Positions 24,701 to 37,700 of a stretch of DNA of 64,000 nucleotides are shown here, in pieces. Source of the stretch: Hybos culiciformis (Eukaryota; Arthropoda; Insecta; Diptera; Hybotidae). Each line of letters starts with the position of its first letter. Position 1 is the stretch's first letter. Location of the stretch: assembly GCA_964007475.1 (NCBI GenBank), contig OZ023273.1:36268436-36332435 (forward strand), in the 5' to 3' direction. Both the position numbers and the translations under genes were made by a program. The notes beneath the pieces were generated by a model. That model was not told the origin of the DNA, searched no databases, and worked only from the letters and a program-made list of their open reading frames with translations.

Positions 24701-26454
24701 TGAAGAAATTCTTGATGAATTTTTAAATAATTTAAACCAATTAAATTGGATTGATAGTAAAACAAAAATTGAAGCTGAACTTAAAGTTAACAATACAATA
24801 TTGGCTGTCGGTTATCCGGATTTTGTAATTGATAAAGAAAAATTAAAAATTTATTATGATGGCATTAATTTGGATACTGAAAAATATTTTGAAAATTATT
24901 TAATTTTAACTAAATTTGAGAAATCAAAAGAATTCAAACGTTTAAAATCTTCAGTAGATGAAAATGAATGGCCAATAATACCTGCAATAGTAAATGCATT
25001 TTTTGAGCAAACTAAAAATCGTATTGTTATGCCATCAGGAATACTACAGCCACCTATTTATCATAAGAGTTATCCTCGAGGTATATACAGTAAAATTATT
25101 TATAAACCTTTTTTCCTTATTTTAGTTCGAAATAGTTTTATGAGGCTGATGCTAAATACAAAAAAAAAACCTTTGTGTTGGCTAGGACTATAAATACTAT
25201 AACTATAAACATGTGCATTTTTCTCATTTTCAATATTTTTCTGCAACATGAAAAAAAAATTATACAATCCTAGGCGAAAATTATTAAGATTATTGAACTG
25301 AAATAAAACTTCTGTTTATCATATCATATACATACATACCCTTTTTTTGCACAAAAGTTTATGCAATCCAAAAACTATCTGGGACAAAAAATCATATAAT
25401 TACCCAGATTAAAAAAAAACCAATAATAATAGAGAATGTTTATTATGTATATATGCGCCGCTATACAACGTATATAATATAGATTAGCTTTATGAGGAAA
25501 ACATTCGCAATACATAAAATTGTGTTTTTTTTTTTGATTTATTCTTAAAAAAGTTTGGAAATCAAGTGTCAGTCTCGAATCCAAAAGAATATGAATAAAA
25601 TATATATATAATTTATTATAGAATTAGGAGCCCTATTTTTACAAATTTTCTTCTATTACTCACTTAAATTTTTATACCATTTATTTCAGCTTTAAAGTAT
25701 GGAGCAATTGGTGCTTTCATTGGACATGAACTAACACATGGATTTGATGATACAGGCAGAGAATTTGATTTCAATGGTGAGTTGGGATAATTAATAATTT
25801 GTAATCGGTTTTTGTTCCAACGAAGATATTTGAATAATAATAAAGGAAACCTTATTTGGAATATTATAATCCAATATTATTTTTTAGGCAATATGAGAAT
25901 GTGGTGGAGCAATAATTCTATTGAACATTTTCGCGAAAAAACAAAATGCTTTGTTGAACAATATAATAACTTTACATATTATGGAAAATCTTTAACGGGT
26001 GAATCATCAAAAGGTGAAAATATAGCTGATAATGGTGGATTACGACAAGCATTTTCAATTTATAAGAAATGGCTGAAAAATGCAAATTTTGATGAATTAG
26101 AAAATGAAAAATTACCAAATTTAGATCTAACAGATGAGAAATTATTTTTTGTCGGATTTGCACAGAGCTGGTGCGGAAATGTTAGACCCGAAGGTAAATA
26201 TTTTATTTTTACTAAAATACTTATGTTTTTTCGATGCTCGACGGATTAGTAATTTTGGTCCATATTCAAAATAAGCTAATAAAAAATTTACAATTGATTT
26301 TTTAGGTATTTTACATAGACTTGGAACGGATTTTCATTGCCCGGGAAAATTTCGAGTTATAGGCACTTTACAAAATTTTGAAGAATTTAGTCGAGTTTAC
26401 AACTGCCCAATAGATTCACCAATGAATCCTTTACATAAATGTCGACTGTGGTAA
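21745..26454 (+). CDS. neprilysin-like M13 zinc metallopeptidase, five exons, 733 aa
   Basis: The coding exons are 21745-22018, 23695-25080, 25690-25776, 25888-26193 and 26306-26454. All junctions are GT-AG, and the sum is 2202 bases ending in TAA. The N-terminus has a hydrophobic stretch ([16 protein letters not shown], residues 7-22) that acts as signal peptide or anchor. The M13 N-domain starts at [14 protein letters not shown] (Cys83 and Cys91). Catalytic elements are intact: NAFF (525-528) for substrate binding, [10 protein letters not shown] with zinc ligands His566 and His570 and base Glu567, GENIAD with third ligand Glu626 and Asp630, FRVIG with Arg701, and the terminal CRLW that closes the conserved disulfide. 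The length is typical of insect neprilysin-like proteins. Family members cleave small peptides outside the cell; the substrate here is unknown. All four introns are phase 1. The antisense open frame at 24506-24793 is a shadow. The start ATG is the only one that supplies a signal sequence. Confidence 0.93.
22019..23694 (+). other. intron 1 of the neprilysin-like gene
   Basis: This 1676-base AT-rich intron has donor G|GTAATT and acceptor TTTTCTAG|GTAATT. The exon-flanking sequence GTAATT is duplicated at donor and acceptor, but only the use of 22018 and 23695 keeps the conserved CGNW motif. It contains no recognisable gene or element; the open frame at 22336-22542 on the other strand has chance composition. 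Confidence 0.85.
25081..25689 (+). other. intron 2 of the neprilysin-like gene
   Basis: This 609-base intron (CGAG|GTATAT ... TTTCAG|CTTTAA) separates SYPR from [17 protein letters not shown]. The open frame of exon 2 runs on for 113 bases into it before a stop, so an unspliced reading would be misleading. Nothing else is recognised in it. Confidence 0.85.
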
Positions 26455-26544
26455 AACTTAATTTAACTTTATATTAATTTATTATTATATAATATTATCT
26501 ACTTAAAAAATATTGTACTAAAAATAATAATTTTTCGCTACGAA

Positions 26545-26550
26545 ATAAAA
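26545..26550 (+). promoter_or_regulatory. candidate polyadenylation signal of the neprilysin-like gene
   Basis: AATAAA occurs 91 bases after the stop codon. AATAAA is frequent by chance in this composition, so this is a positional guess. Confidence 0.35.
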
Positions 26551-28525
26551 ATATATAATAACTGAAAATAACTTAACAAACTTATTTCTTCTATTGTTCT
26601 CAAAGAGAGCTAAAGGACAGAAGACTCAATAGTTTCGTCGAATAGAAAGTAGAAATCATGTTAAAATAGGGGTTTCTCGTTCTGCGGATTAAAAAAAAAG
26701 ATGGATTTAAATTTCGATCTGTTAAAATTTAAACAAAAATCATTTTTTACAAGGCCAGTGATGTATATATAAAGCTAGATGCTCATCTAAATCTCAAAAA
26801 TAAATCTAATATTGAATTTTAATTTTGAGTCTTCAAAGTTTTTATTTTATATTTTTTAACGCTTTAATACCGGAATACTTTCTATTTATATTTCTGACAT
26901 TTTCTTTTACCAAAAGTTGATTTATTATATTTATTGTTTAAAAATTGGAGAAATTTCAGTAGAGTCTTTTAATGCCGGTATTTTTATTTTGAAAAGTTAA
27001 TTCTACTTTAAGATAAATTTTATTGTCTATTAATAAAATTGAAACCACACGTTTTTGACCCTTGATATGAATAATCCTTGTTATGCCATGCTTCAATGCA
27101 AAGCGATGAAAAGTAAATTTATGGTCACAAAATACATAATATACTTTTTCTACATTAGTTAAGAATATTTATTGAACAATTTCAAGTTTAAAACATTTTA
27201 TATTATGTACAACAAAATCCATAGTGTATTTTATAGTTATACTTATACCAATTACATGATTTGTGAATAAACATTTACATTCTAATAAATCTTTGAAGAA
27301 AATTTTCATTTCAGATTATTAAGTAGTAAGTATTTCTTAACATTTGATAAGGTTGCAAATAGTAATGCATTTTGTAGAATTTTTTTTTTTATGTTATACT
27401 CTCCGAAGCTTAATATCTATGCGACAATGACTGTTTAAAAAAAATTTAATATGTTACCAAGGATATTAAGCATTATTTTAAATAGATACCGAAATATAAT
27501 ACACATTTGCGTTCACAGACACAAAATATGGAATTAAGATTATATAGATTGAAAGCAATCGTGTAATAAAAAGCAAGCACTTTATTTTGCTTCTATGAAG
27601 AAAATGATGTTAAGTTGCATTGTAGAAACAAAAAATATGCAGGATTATGAATACATTTTTCATTTCCAGATTAAGGCCATGGTACCCTATCTGTAATATC
27701 AAAAATATAAAACCATAAGATTGCATCGATGAATCAAAAAAAAAATGTTTTAAGGATGCTATTGAAAAACTTTTGTTTAAAAATCATTCCCTTATATACA
27801 CTGTATTGTATACATAGGATTACAAATTTTTAGCTGATTATAAAAAGCAGGAAAACAATGTTGAAATTTCTTCTTTTTTTTTTCAAGTTAAGTTTAAAGT
27901 TTACTCTATGTCCGAATCAAAATGAAGTGGTAGATTAAAGACATTTTTAATTTTTTTTCTCTTTATTTTTTATTTTTTGTTTTATGTTTTTGTTTGATCA
28001 TGGAAACCGACGATGAAGAAGAAATGAAGCCGATAGGTTATTGTATGCTGAATATTGTAAATTGAGTAATGTTTTTATGATAATTTTGAATCTTAATGAA
28101 ATGTTTTAGTTGACGCCTGAGGAAGTAGTGGGGTATTTTGCACTAACTCTTCCTTCTTTTTATTTTTATCTTTTTTATCTGTTTTCTTCTAATCTATTCT
28201 CCATTAAAAAAATTATTTACGTGATCTGTTAAAAGAGACTTGATCTTGGTTTTCAATATTTATTTTTTAAATTCCTTTTGTCTTTTTTTTCTCTTCTAAC
28301 GCTTGATTGAAGGGTCGCGTGGGTGATTTATTTTAATTTTCTGTTTCATGTTTCGTACTGAACCTGCTTCTCTTATATTAGCATATATATGAAAGTGATG
28401 GTAAAATTTTCTTGGTAATTTATTGCCTTGAAGTGAATTGGTGATAAAAATGTACCGCCTTGGCGCTAGGGACGTGGACACATAGTTTTGGAAATGGCAG
28501 ATGAAAATTTTATTTATATTTAATT
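26551..28525. other. AT-rich interval downstream of the peptidase gene
   Basis: No gene is recognised. At about 28000-28066 a short plus-strand frame starts METDDEEEMKPIGYCMLNIV and stops. It is less AT-rich than its surroundings but has no family signature. The 81-codon minus-strand frame at 28296-28541 runs into the adjacent MITE and is probably fortuitous. Confidence 0.4.
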
Positions 28526-29004
28526 TAGCAAGTCGCGCCACCAGCGCGACAGTAAAATCGGTATTTAGCTAATCGCAAAAACGCTAAATTTGTCACGAAA
28601 AGTGAGAGATACCATATTTTGATAGTCACGCGCGCATTTTCTTTCACAAAAAATGATATTTCTCTCACTTGCAATTTAATGGGTGACTAGTATAAAAAAT
28701 AAGAAAAACTGGGAAAAATATAAGAAAAATTTAAAAAAAATTTTAAACTTATTTATTTATGAAAAATTCAAAAAATTATTTATTAAAAAAAATAGGAAAA
28801 TAAAAATTACTCATTTTTAGTTTTTTTTTATTTATTTATTTAATTTTTTCTTGTCAAATTATCGAAACTAAAGGTTAGAGCAAGAGATTTGTGTGTGAAT
28901 TACGATGTTGGCGCAGTGAAGTTTCACTTCGTATTTGTGACTAGCTTATTTCAAAAATGTGAGGTGACAGAAAAAAAATTATGGTGAGGTGGCGCGACTA
29001 GCTA
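28526..29004. mobile_element. 479-bp MITE with TAGCAAGTCGCGCCACC ends
   Basis: The left end TAGCAAGTCGCGCCACC and the reverse complement of the right end TAGCTAGTCGCGCCACC form 17-bp inverted repeats with one mismatch. AATT adjoins each end and may be the target duplication, although it is weak evidence in this background. The interior has related motifs (TTTAGCTAATCGC, GTCACGCGCGC, TGACTAG) but no coding capacity. The superfamily is not assigned. Confidence 0.6.
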
Positions 29005-31360
29005 AATTGACCTCATTGTTTTCTAATTATCATTCCTTACTTATTTCAATAAAGAAATCATATGCTATTTCTTCTAAATAAACCTATTAGTACAATATTA
29101 ATTGTAGTTGTAGGAATATACAACTTTACATATTATTACATTATTACTTATTAGTCTACTTTTTTTTTCATCCAAACCTAGTAATTATTGTTTCACTTCA
29201 GGAATCACTTGTTTAAAAAAAAGCAGTTTCTTCCATCAGCATTAAATTTAGCTAATTCATGATTTGTTACAAAAATCTTTCATGATTCTTTTAAAGAAAA
29301 CATTTTCAATTTTAATTTACTAAAAGAAGCGAAAATAATTTTGATAAACTTCTAAATTGTTTTTTTTTTTTTTTAGTATAAGATTTTTCCTTAAGCTAAA
29401 AACATAAAATAAACCATAAAAAAATGTATATATAAAAAAAAATTTTTTTTTTCATGACAACTTATGAAAACAATATTGAAATCTATTACACTTATCAAAC
29501 AAAATATCATCAAAACAATTTTTATTCGAATTTTTTAAAAGAAAAGGAAAACAACGATGAAAGGATTTAATAATCTTGTTACTCTTAAAAAGGACACTTT
29601 TTATCCTTTTGTTGTTTAAATACAAAAAAAAAAGAAAAAAAGTGAATATTTTTATGAGATTTTTTTTTTTTTATTTTGTATGAGACTCGATTAAAATCCC
29701 ATAAAAAATATGTTACTTTTTTTTTTTTTGATAATTTAACCCTTGTATAAAAAAAAAATGTATTTTCATTAAAAAAAAAAAAAAAGCTAAAAAAACAAGA
29801 TTATTTTTAAGTGCTTTCTATAACAAGAGCAATAAAAGTGTGTTTTCTTTTTTATTTTCCAGATAATTTCTTTAAGTGAAATTAAGAAAAAGTATATGTA
29901 CGGGTACATGTACCTGATCAAAAAAAAAAAAAAAACGTTTTGTTGAAATATTGTTGAAGTTTACGATAGAGATTATTTCAATGAAAAAAAAAAATAAATA
30001 AAAAATTGTATATAATCTCTTAATTGAGATTAATTTTGTTGACAAAAGGTTAATGTTATATGAAATTTAACTATTTAAGTATTAAATGAGGTTTTTCTTA
30101 ACCTACATAACAAAAAGACTAGTTTCTTTTTTCCATCTTATTAAAACATAGTGTACTGGTTAAGATACCCTAATAAGCAATAAGGGCGTAAGTTTTCAAA
30201 ATCAACTTTTGAGGCAATTGAATATTGGGAATGAGAACAATGTTAATATACCTGAACATATTCGTTTTTCAAAAAATTTATTTTCTGCTTTTAAAGGCCT
30301 TATAAATGCAATTACATTAATCGTATCTTCATGTTAACGTAAAGAAACAGAAATAGAAATACAATGGTTGACCATAATAATTAAATCTGGATTTTTTTTC
30401 AATTATACTTCTGAACCCAAAAATGTTTAAAATTAATTGGTTCTTCTTATCAAGACGGTATCAAGATAAAAATAATAAATAAAAAAATTACAAAATCAAA
30501 ACTCAAATATAAATTTAAGATGAAATATTAAAAAAAAATTATAAATTTTATGTTCATAAAAAATACTTAATTGATTCTTCAAATTTTTTTGTAGAAAATT
30601 ATAAAAATTACAGATTAAATCACTTCTGCTTCCATATAATGTATAAATATCTCTTCCCTGTCTATAACTATGTTGTTTATTCAAAACAAAATTTACAAAA
30701 TATACAGAATATTAAAAAAGAAAATAAGAATAAGAAATCATAACCATGGAAATGATTTTCAAAAAACCAAAAAAAAAAAATTATGCGTATATAAAACATT
30801 TTTACCTAATATATAATACAGATATACGTTATCTAATAAAAAAAAATTGTTTAAATATTATTTTGATTTAAAAAATTTTACAACTGAAAAGGCGCCAGAG
30901 CTATACCTAATTTACTCCTACACATATTTTTTTATTTTGCGTTTCCTTTAAAAAAAACTTTCTTTTCCAATGATATGTAAATAACATAGTTAAATTTAAA
31001 CAAGATAAAGTCTGTTATTTTTACTTACAGAAAACATATTTTATTTGTTTTTTTCAATGATTTGTTTTTATTTATTATTTACGGTGAATGGTTTTATAGT
31101 TCAGCTAAATTATTATTTTGACATATTACAAAAATAAAAAATTATATAATTAGGAAGGAAAATGGATAACAATATGACTAATTAAAAGAAAAACAAAACA
31201 GAATTTCCCTTTTTGTTTTTTACTTTTGTATTAAAGTTTTATGATCTTAACCAACTATCATTAAAGCCTGAAAATACCAAATTACATAACATAAGTATAA
31301 TAAATAAGTATAATACAAAAAAATGTAGAAAATATCATATTATTTATTTGATGTGTAATG
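29005..31360. other. AT-rich non-coding interval
   Basis: No gene is recognised; the interval is dominated by long A and T runs (for example 29359-29374, 29768-29786 and 29920-29935). Confidence 0.5.
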
Positions 31361-31748
31361 TATATGTTACGGGAAATGTGCGAATTCCGGTAAATGTGAG
31401 TTTAAAAACCATTAATTTTAAAATTACATTACATTTACCGGCCCGATTGGCTCCATTTTTGCGGAGGGCGTAGAGGGGGTACCCCTTATCCAAATAGGGG
31501 AGTGCGGGGTGGCGGGCGGGCGAACTGGTGGTCGGTCAGTGGGATTTGCGGCGCGCGCCGCAAATCCCACTGACCGACCACCAGTTCGCCCGCCCGCCAC
31601 CCCGCACTCCCCTATTTGGATAAGGGGTACCCCCTCTACGCCCTCCGCAAAAATGGGGTCAATCGGGCGGGTAAATGTACTGTAATATTGACATTTACCA
31701 AAAGTAAACTCACATTTACCGGAATTCGCACATTTCCCGTAACATATA
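31361..31748. repeat. 388-bp palindrome with a perfect loop-free GC-rich core
   Basis: The two 194-base arms meet between 31554 and 31555 (GCGGCGC|GCGCCGC). The inner 102 bases of each arm (31453-31554 and 31555-31656) are exactly complementary by my reading. The outer roughly 90 bases are diverged but still inverted, ending in TATATGTTACGGG ... CCCGTAACATATA. The outer arms repeat GGTAAATGTG-type motifs (TGCGAATTCCGGTAAATGTG). The core is strongly GC-rich (GTGCGGGGTGGCGGGCGGGC) within a very AT-rich region. It is most likely a foldback-type non-autonomous element. The open frame at 31213-31473 crosses its left arm and is not a gene. Confidence 0.85.
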
Positions 31749-34700
31749 TATTAGCAAAGTGGTAAATAAAGCATTATTCGTAATGCCCAAGTAGTTTTTA
31801 AAATGCTCAAAGTGAAATGTCATTATGATAACAATTATTAAAAATATTAAATTGACCGAATACGATTATAAATAATTTCCCTTTCTGGCAAAGTAATAAA
31901 ATGTTGTGTTTATTAAAAAAAAGGAAGTGTTTGTTTCTTCAAAATTTAAGATCTCCGAAAATTCTCCATCTACTAATTTTTCAGTTTCGTGCGATCATGT
32001 TTAACCAGTAGAAATTATAAGCAAGAATGTTGAAACTTGAAACAATAGTTCTTGTGTATTAAAAAAAAGTACATTATCTCTCAAAAACGACCTTTGTATG
32101 TAATTATCGCTAAAACTGGTTTTGGAATTTACGACAGTATTATTCTCAGGGTGCGTTATGAATTTTATAAATTTTACAAAACAAAATTTAATATAATATT
32201 ATATTCATCAAAATCAAAATCGAATAAAAGTATTTTCAAAATCCTAAATTTCTAGTACGAGTATTAATAAATTTTGGAATAATCCAATGTAAAAGAGCTT
32301 AAATTCAAAAAGAACTATACATTAATATATATAATATACCTATTTAATGTGTTGTATATAAAATTTCGATAATAATTATTTTTTTTTTCCACAAATTTTC
32401 TTTTTTTTATTCGATTATTTAGTATTTTATAATTCATAATAAATAATCAATTGATTGATATATACATATAGAATATAGACATTTTACTACAGTTATCAAT
32501 GGTATTAAAATTATTTATTGTCACTTTAAAGTCAAACCTAATCTTTCTTAGGGATGCCTTAAACAATTTTTAATGAACATTATTTTTTGGATTAATTGCT
32601 GTTTTATTACCATTTTTCATTAAGCAAAAATAGTATGTGAACCCGTTAGCAGAATAATACGAAGTTTAACGTTCGTTCGTAAGGTGTTACACTCTTGAAT
32701 GAAACGACAATCAAAACTCAATGCATTCTTTTTTTGAACACTCATGAACTAATATTAATAATTATAGGTATACCTATGTGTATAAAAAATAATTTTTTTT
32801 ATCATAGTACCTAAAAGATATCGAAATTTCGGGTTCTTTGCTTTCATAGAGGTTCAAGAGGAGCATTAGGAAACATTGTATTTTATGTTTATTGATATAT
32901 TTTATGACAGCTGTTTTTTATTAATTTTCAATAGAAATTCAAAGAGCTTAAAAAAAAGAAATTAAAAAAGATACTGTATAATTTTAATTTTAAAAACAAC
33001 TTTTATTACATATAGCAAAATCATAATATATAATACTTTTTCGTACATAATACTTTTACATTCAAAGTTTAATTTGTATATAGTTAGAAAAACTTGATAG
33101 TGGTGTACTGCATCATCCCTTATCAATTAATGAAATTATTAGCAGGATATTATTTTGCATTTGCATCATGAGTTTTTTACTGTATCCCATTCCATAAAAT
33201 TTAAAATTATCGATTAAAATGGTCGACATAAAGACATTTTAATACAATTTTATGTTATTATTTTATAAAATTAGGTATATTTTTAACGCATTTAAATAAT
33301 GTTTTTATCAGAATTTACATAACAAGCATTACATTAATATTTTATATAAATCTATGTTGTTCAAAGGAATTCTCTTTTAATAACCACAGTACCTTATTTG
33401 CATTAGATTATTGACTGGTATTCTATATTTGTCCCAGAAATATTTAATTAATATTTATGTACGATTTTACACTTTTGAAGTGAATAATATACTTTGAATC
33501 CATTCATTAGAGTGAAATACATGTCTTATTTTAGATAATGTTGTACAACAAATCAATATATAGATATAGAACATAATTGCTTGCACATGAATATGCGACA
33601 CTTAAAGATTTAATATGAAATTTATATTTAAAATACTTAATTTATTTTGTCAAAGGCATTTCTAATAAGGATTTTTATTTAACCTTTTTTGTTTTTAATT
33701 ATTTATGTAGAAAAAATATATTTACAATTTTCTATATGATATCAAACAAATTTCAACATTATTATATTTATTTAAATAATTAATTACAGACATCATCCGG
33801 ATTAACGTCCTTATATCATCTACACTTACTTTGAGTACAACATATAATAATAATCCCATCATAATATTAAATTATCTTCACGCAACATAATTAAGACAAG
33901 TAATATGGTAGAGGTGAAATCTTCACTCCTAAGTTAAAATTATTCTTATAATTATGAGCTGTTTTTCTGGATAGTATAATCAGACTTTATCTGTTTAAGT
34001 ATGACAATATCCTGTGCGTTAGATCCGATTTAACATTATAGTGAATTGTGATAATACTTTTGGACAAATATAGACGTTCATCATATTTACGATGTGTATA
34101 TGATAAAAAAAAAATGCGTTGAAAGGAAAATTTTTTATCTGCAATTATGTAATTTTGCGAAAAAAAAAATCATTTTATGTAATTCAGATTGAATTAATCT
34201 TGTTATTCAAAATATTTACTTCTCTCCAAAGACAGTTACTCTTTAATCACGCAAACAAAGAGATTTTATATTTAATTTCACACAACTAAAAGTCAATAAT
34301 TGTCATATATTACTGATAGGTTGTTCGAATGGTAACAATACTATAAACTTTGTTGTAATTTTTTTGAGGTACAAGCGAAGAAGAATCTATTAAAAATAAA
34401 GACTATAAAGACTAACTCCTAGTTACAGAGATATCGATAGTTATTTGAATTTGCATTATGGGCTACATATTTCTCACTTAAAAAGCAAAATATCTAGCTA
34501 GGCCACATACGTTAACAATCATCGGTAGGTACTACGGAAACAAAATTTAAATCAATCATTAATTTTTTTATCAAATTTATTTTCAAATAAAATAATGCTT
34601 TAAAGAAAAACACAACCTTTTTCCAATTCTACAGTTCTTATTTCTTTCAAGCCCATTCAAGTCCGCCTTATTTTTTATATCTAATGTTAAAGAAAAGCTT

Positions 34701-37700
34701 TTATTTTAAATTTAAATATAAAAAAAAATTTCAAACAAGCATAAATGTAAAATTCACAACATTCCAAAATTATCCAAAAAAAAAAAAATTTTTTTTTGTT
34801 CCTTAAGGATTAATATGAATATGATTTCATTATCAGTTTGAAAAACACTGCACTGAAGAGCATTATTCTTTATTTAATCCGACAATATTATTGCTGTCGT
34901 TTCTCTCTTTTAATTCTATTTTGAATCCCTATATTTTTAAAATTCGAATGGAAAATCATTAATTTATAAAAAAAAATAAGTAAAATCAAAGTTATTTCAA
35001 CTAAATTCCCATGCATAATTAAAGGCAAACTATCATATACGAATTTTGATAATTTCTAGTTTTTCCGCAAATTAACTATAATGAAGCTATTAGTCTTCAA
35101 TCAATAAAATTAAATTTATTTTCTTCCATTTCTGCTTTGAAATAAAATCTCATTTCTTGCAAAAATTTTATCGCCTTTTTTTCCAAACTCGCTTTGCCTT
35201 ACGTCTAGATCTAGATTATTTTCTAATTATTATTATTATTAAGATTTTTTCATCTTCTTGTACCAATTGATAATAAAATCATTGATTAAAAAAGAAATAA
35301 AGAAATTAAAATATTTCCAATTTAATCTTATAGTTAGAACCACCAAAAAACAAAAATACAGAAATTCGTCGAACAGTAATAATTCAAAATTTGTAACATA
35401 CTTTGAGAATCTCCTAGCTCGTGGAAAATTTTAAGTAAACTAAAGTATTTTTTTTTTAATTCAATCAAAACTTTGAAAAAAAGGATTTGAATATCTTTTT
35501 TTTTGTTCTGAGAGAAACAAATTTAAAATTTAGTATAATAAAAAAAGCTCGTCCTCTTTTTAAGAGAAAATAATATTAAAAAATAATATTATGAGGTTAA
35601 AAAAATAGAAATATTTTTTTGTAAGCTTTAATATAAATTTGAGCTTAAAATTTTTATTGAGTATTGGAAAAAAAGAATTTAGAAAATATTGTATTTATGT
35701 ATTACTCAAAATATTCGAACAACTAATATATAAATACAATATAACCTTTTGAAAACTTTTGTGCCGTCTAAAGAAAAAAAGTTAACAATTTTTGTTACAA
35801 ATTAATATCATATAAACATTTTTTTTAAAGCTTTTTATATAGTACGTGAATACGTATATAAAAAATAATAAAAATGTCAAATATCTACCAATTTTTCTAA
35901 AATTTATTTTGTAAAAAAAAAATATATTTCTTCTTTTATTTTTCTGATTTTCAGATAATAAAATAAAATAGCTTCATAGTATAATAAATTTAAGGATCAA
36001 AAAATAAAAATGTTCTCGAAAAAGTTACTAAAGAACATATAAATTTATGATATCAAAATGTAATTTTCTATTTTTAAGAAAATATTTAATGTAAAAAGAT
36101 ATATTCTTAAAAGCTTTATACAAAAAAAAATAAAAACCATGAATAAAAGTCCAGTTAAAGTAATTTATAATCTACACGTATATTTTTGTATCTAAAAAAC
36201 AAAAGATTATATTTTTAGCCACTTGCTATGTATTTTTTTTTTATTAAAATTAATGTGCAGCATATTATTTATATGTGTAGATAAATTTACATATCAGTCA
36301 GTGCTGCCCAATTTGGATAAAATTAATTTTAACCATACTTTTATTTTTGTTTGTTTATTATATTGTGTATGGTTAGGGAATATGGTTCTTATAATTTTGA
36401 AAACAAAATGTAAAAATTTTTTTTTTTATTATAATTATAACATTATATGAGTTTCAATTAAGTACATATTTAGAGATAAATTATTATTGTTTGATCTATG
36501 ACCATAACAATTACATTTTCCCTGATTTTAGCTGAATATTTTAATAACATGCTAACTTTTAATTTATTTAATTTTTCAATTTAACTATTTTCCGAGTTAT
36601 TTTAATTAAACTATTACTAAACTCGAGCGAAATTTTAGTACAAAACCTTATGCTTATATATTGGAAATTTTTTCCTATTTACATTATGTACATGTACAGT
36701 AGGTACATACACATACATTTAAAAATATTTAACTAATGCTTATTAAAAAAAAAAAAGAATATTGACTTACAAATTTTAAGGACAAGACGTGGACAGTAAG
36801 ATCTTTGTAACTGCATGCAGATAGAATGTATAAATATTTTTAGTACAAAAAATTTTCCAAATTTAATTCATGTTTATATAAAATTACGGTACATAATTTA
36901 TATTCAAAGAAAATTTTAAATCTTATGAACTTTGTTCAATAAAACTTTTTCCATATTAATCTTGTAATTTTTCTAATAAAAATTATTATGCCAAGTATGA
37001 AACATAGCATAATAATACTATACTAATAGTAGAAAAATATCTTTACAGAGTACTTTAATGTTAATGTTTACAAAAGGATCAAAAAGTCTACTAGATTTTA
37101 CAGATAAGAGATTAATAAATAAAAATATTTTATTTTGTCAATATCAATAATAATATGTTTATTATATAGGTGTATAGGTATGTATTTAATTTTTGTGTAG
37201 AAATTTTGTCAAAAAGAGGAAAAGAAATTTTTATTACATAAAACTTACTATAAATCTTCGTTTTTTTCGTACAAAAAAAAAACTTTCTTAATATAAAATA
37301 TTAATTTTTTATTTTTATCTTTTTGAACTGAATTTAATAGATAAGTACAATGTACATAACAACATTTTGATGTAATGAATTTGAAATCCTTATAACAAAA
37401 TTAAAAGATCTTAAAGGAAAAATTCCAGGTACCATAATTAATTCTTCAACATAATATCGTTTTGATGTTGATATCCTTATAACAAAATTGAAAGATCTTA
37501 AAATAAGAATTCCGGGTATAACTAATTCTTCAACGGTATAATTCTTTATAATCATGTTGGAAAAAATAAAGTTTTTAATCATTTTAAAACTAATTCAGAA
37601 ATATTATAATAAATATTTCCTGAAAACAAATGCAATTTGAAACCTGTTGTTGAGATTCTTGATTGTACCTACATCGTATTTGATTATTATATATACAGTC

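Noticed and set aside
24506..24793. 95-codon minus-strand frame
   Set aside because: Antisense shadow of the large neprilysin-like exon.
28296..28541. 81-codon minus-strand frame
   Set aside because: Starts inside the inverted end of the MITE at 28526-29004 and has no domain.
31213..31473. 86-codon plus-strand frame ending LPARLAPFLRRA
   Set aside because: Its GC-rich end is the left arm of the palindrome.
37334..37582. Minus-strand frame with an internal protein repeat
   Set aside because: The repeat is explained by the DNA tandem duplication; no other coding evidence.
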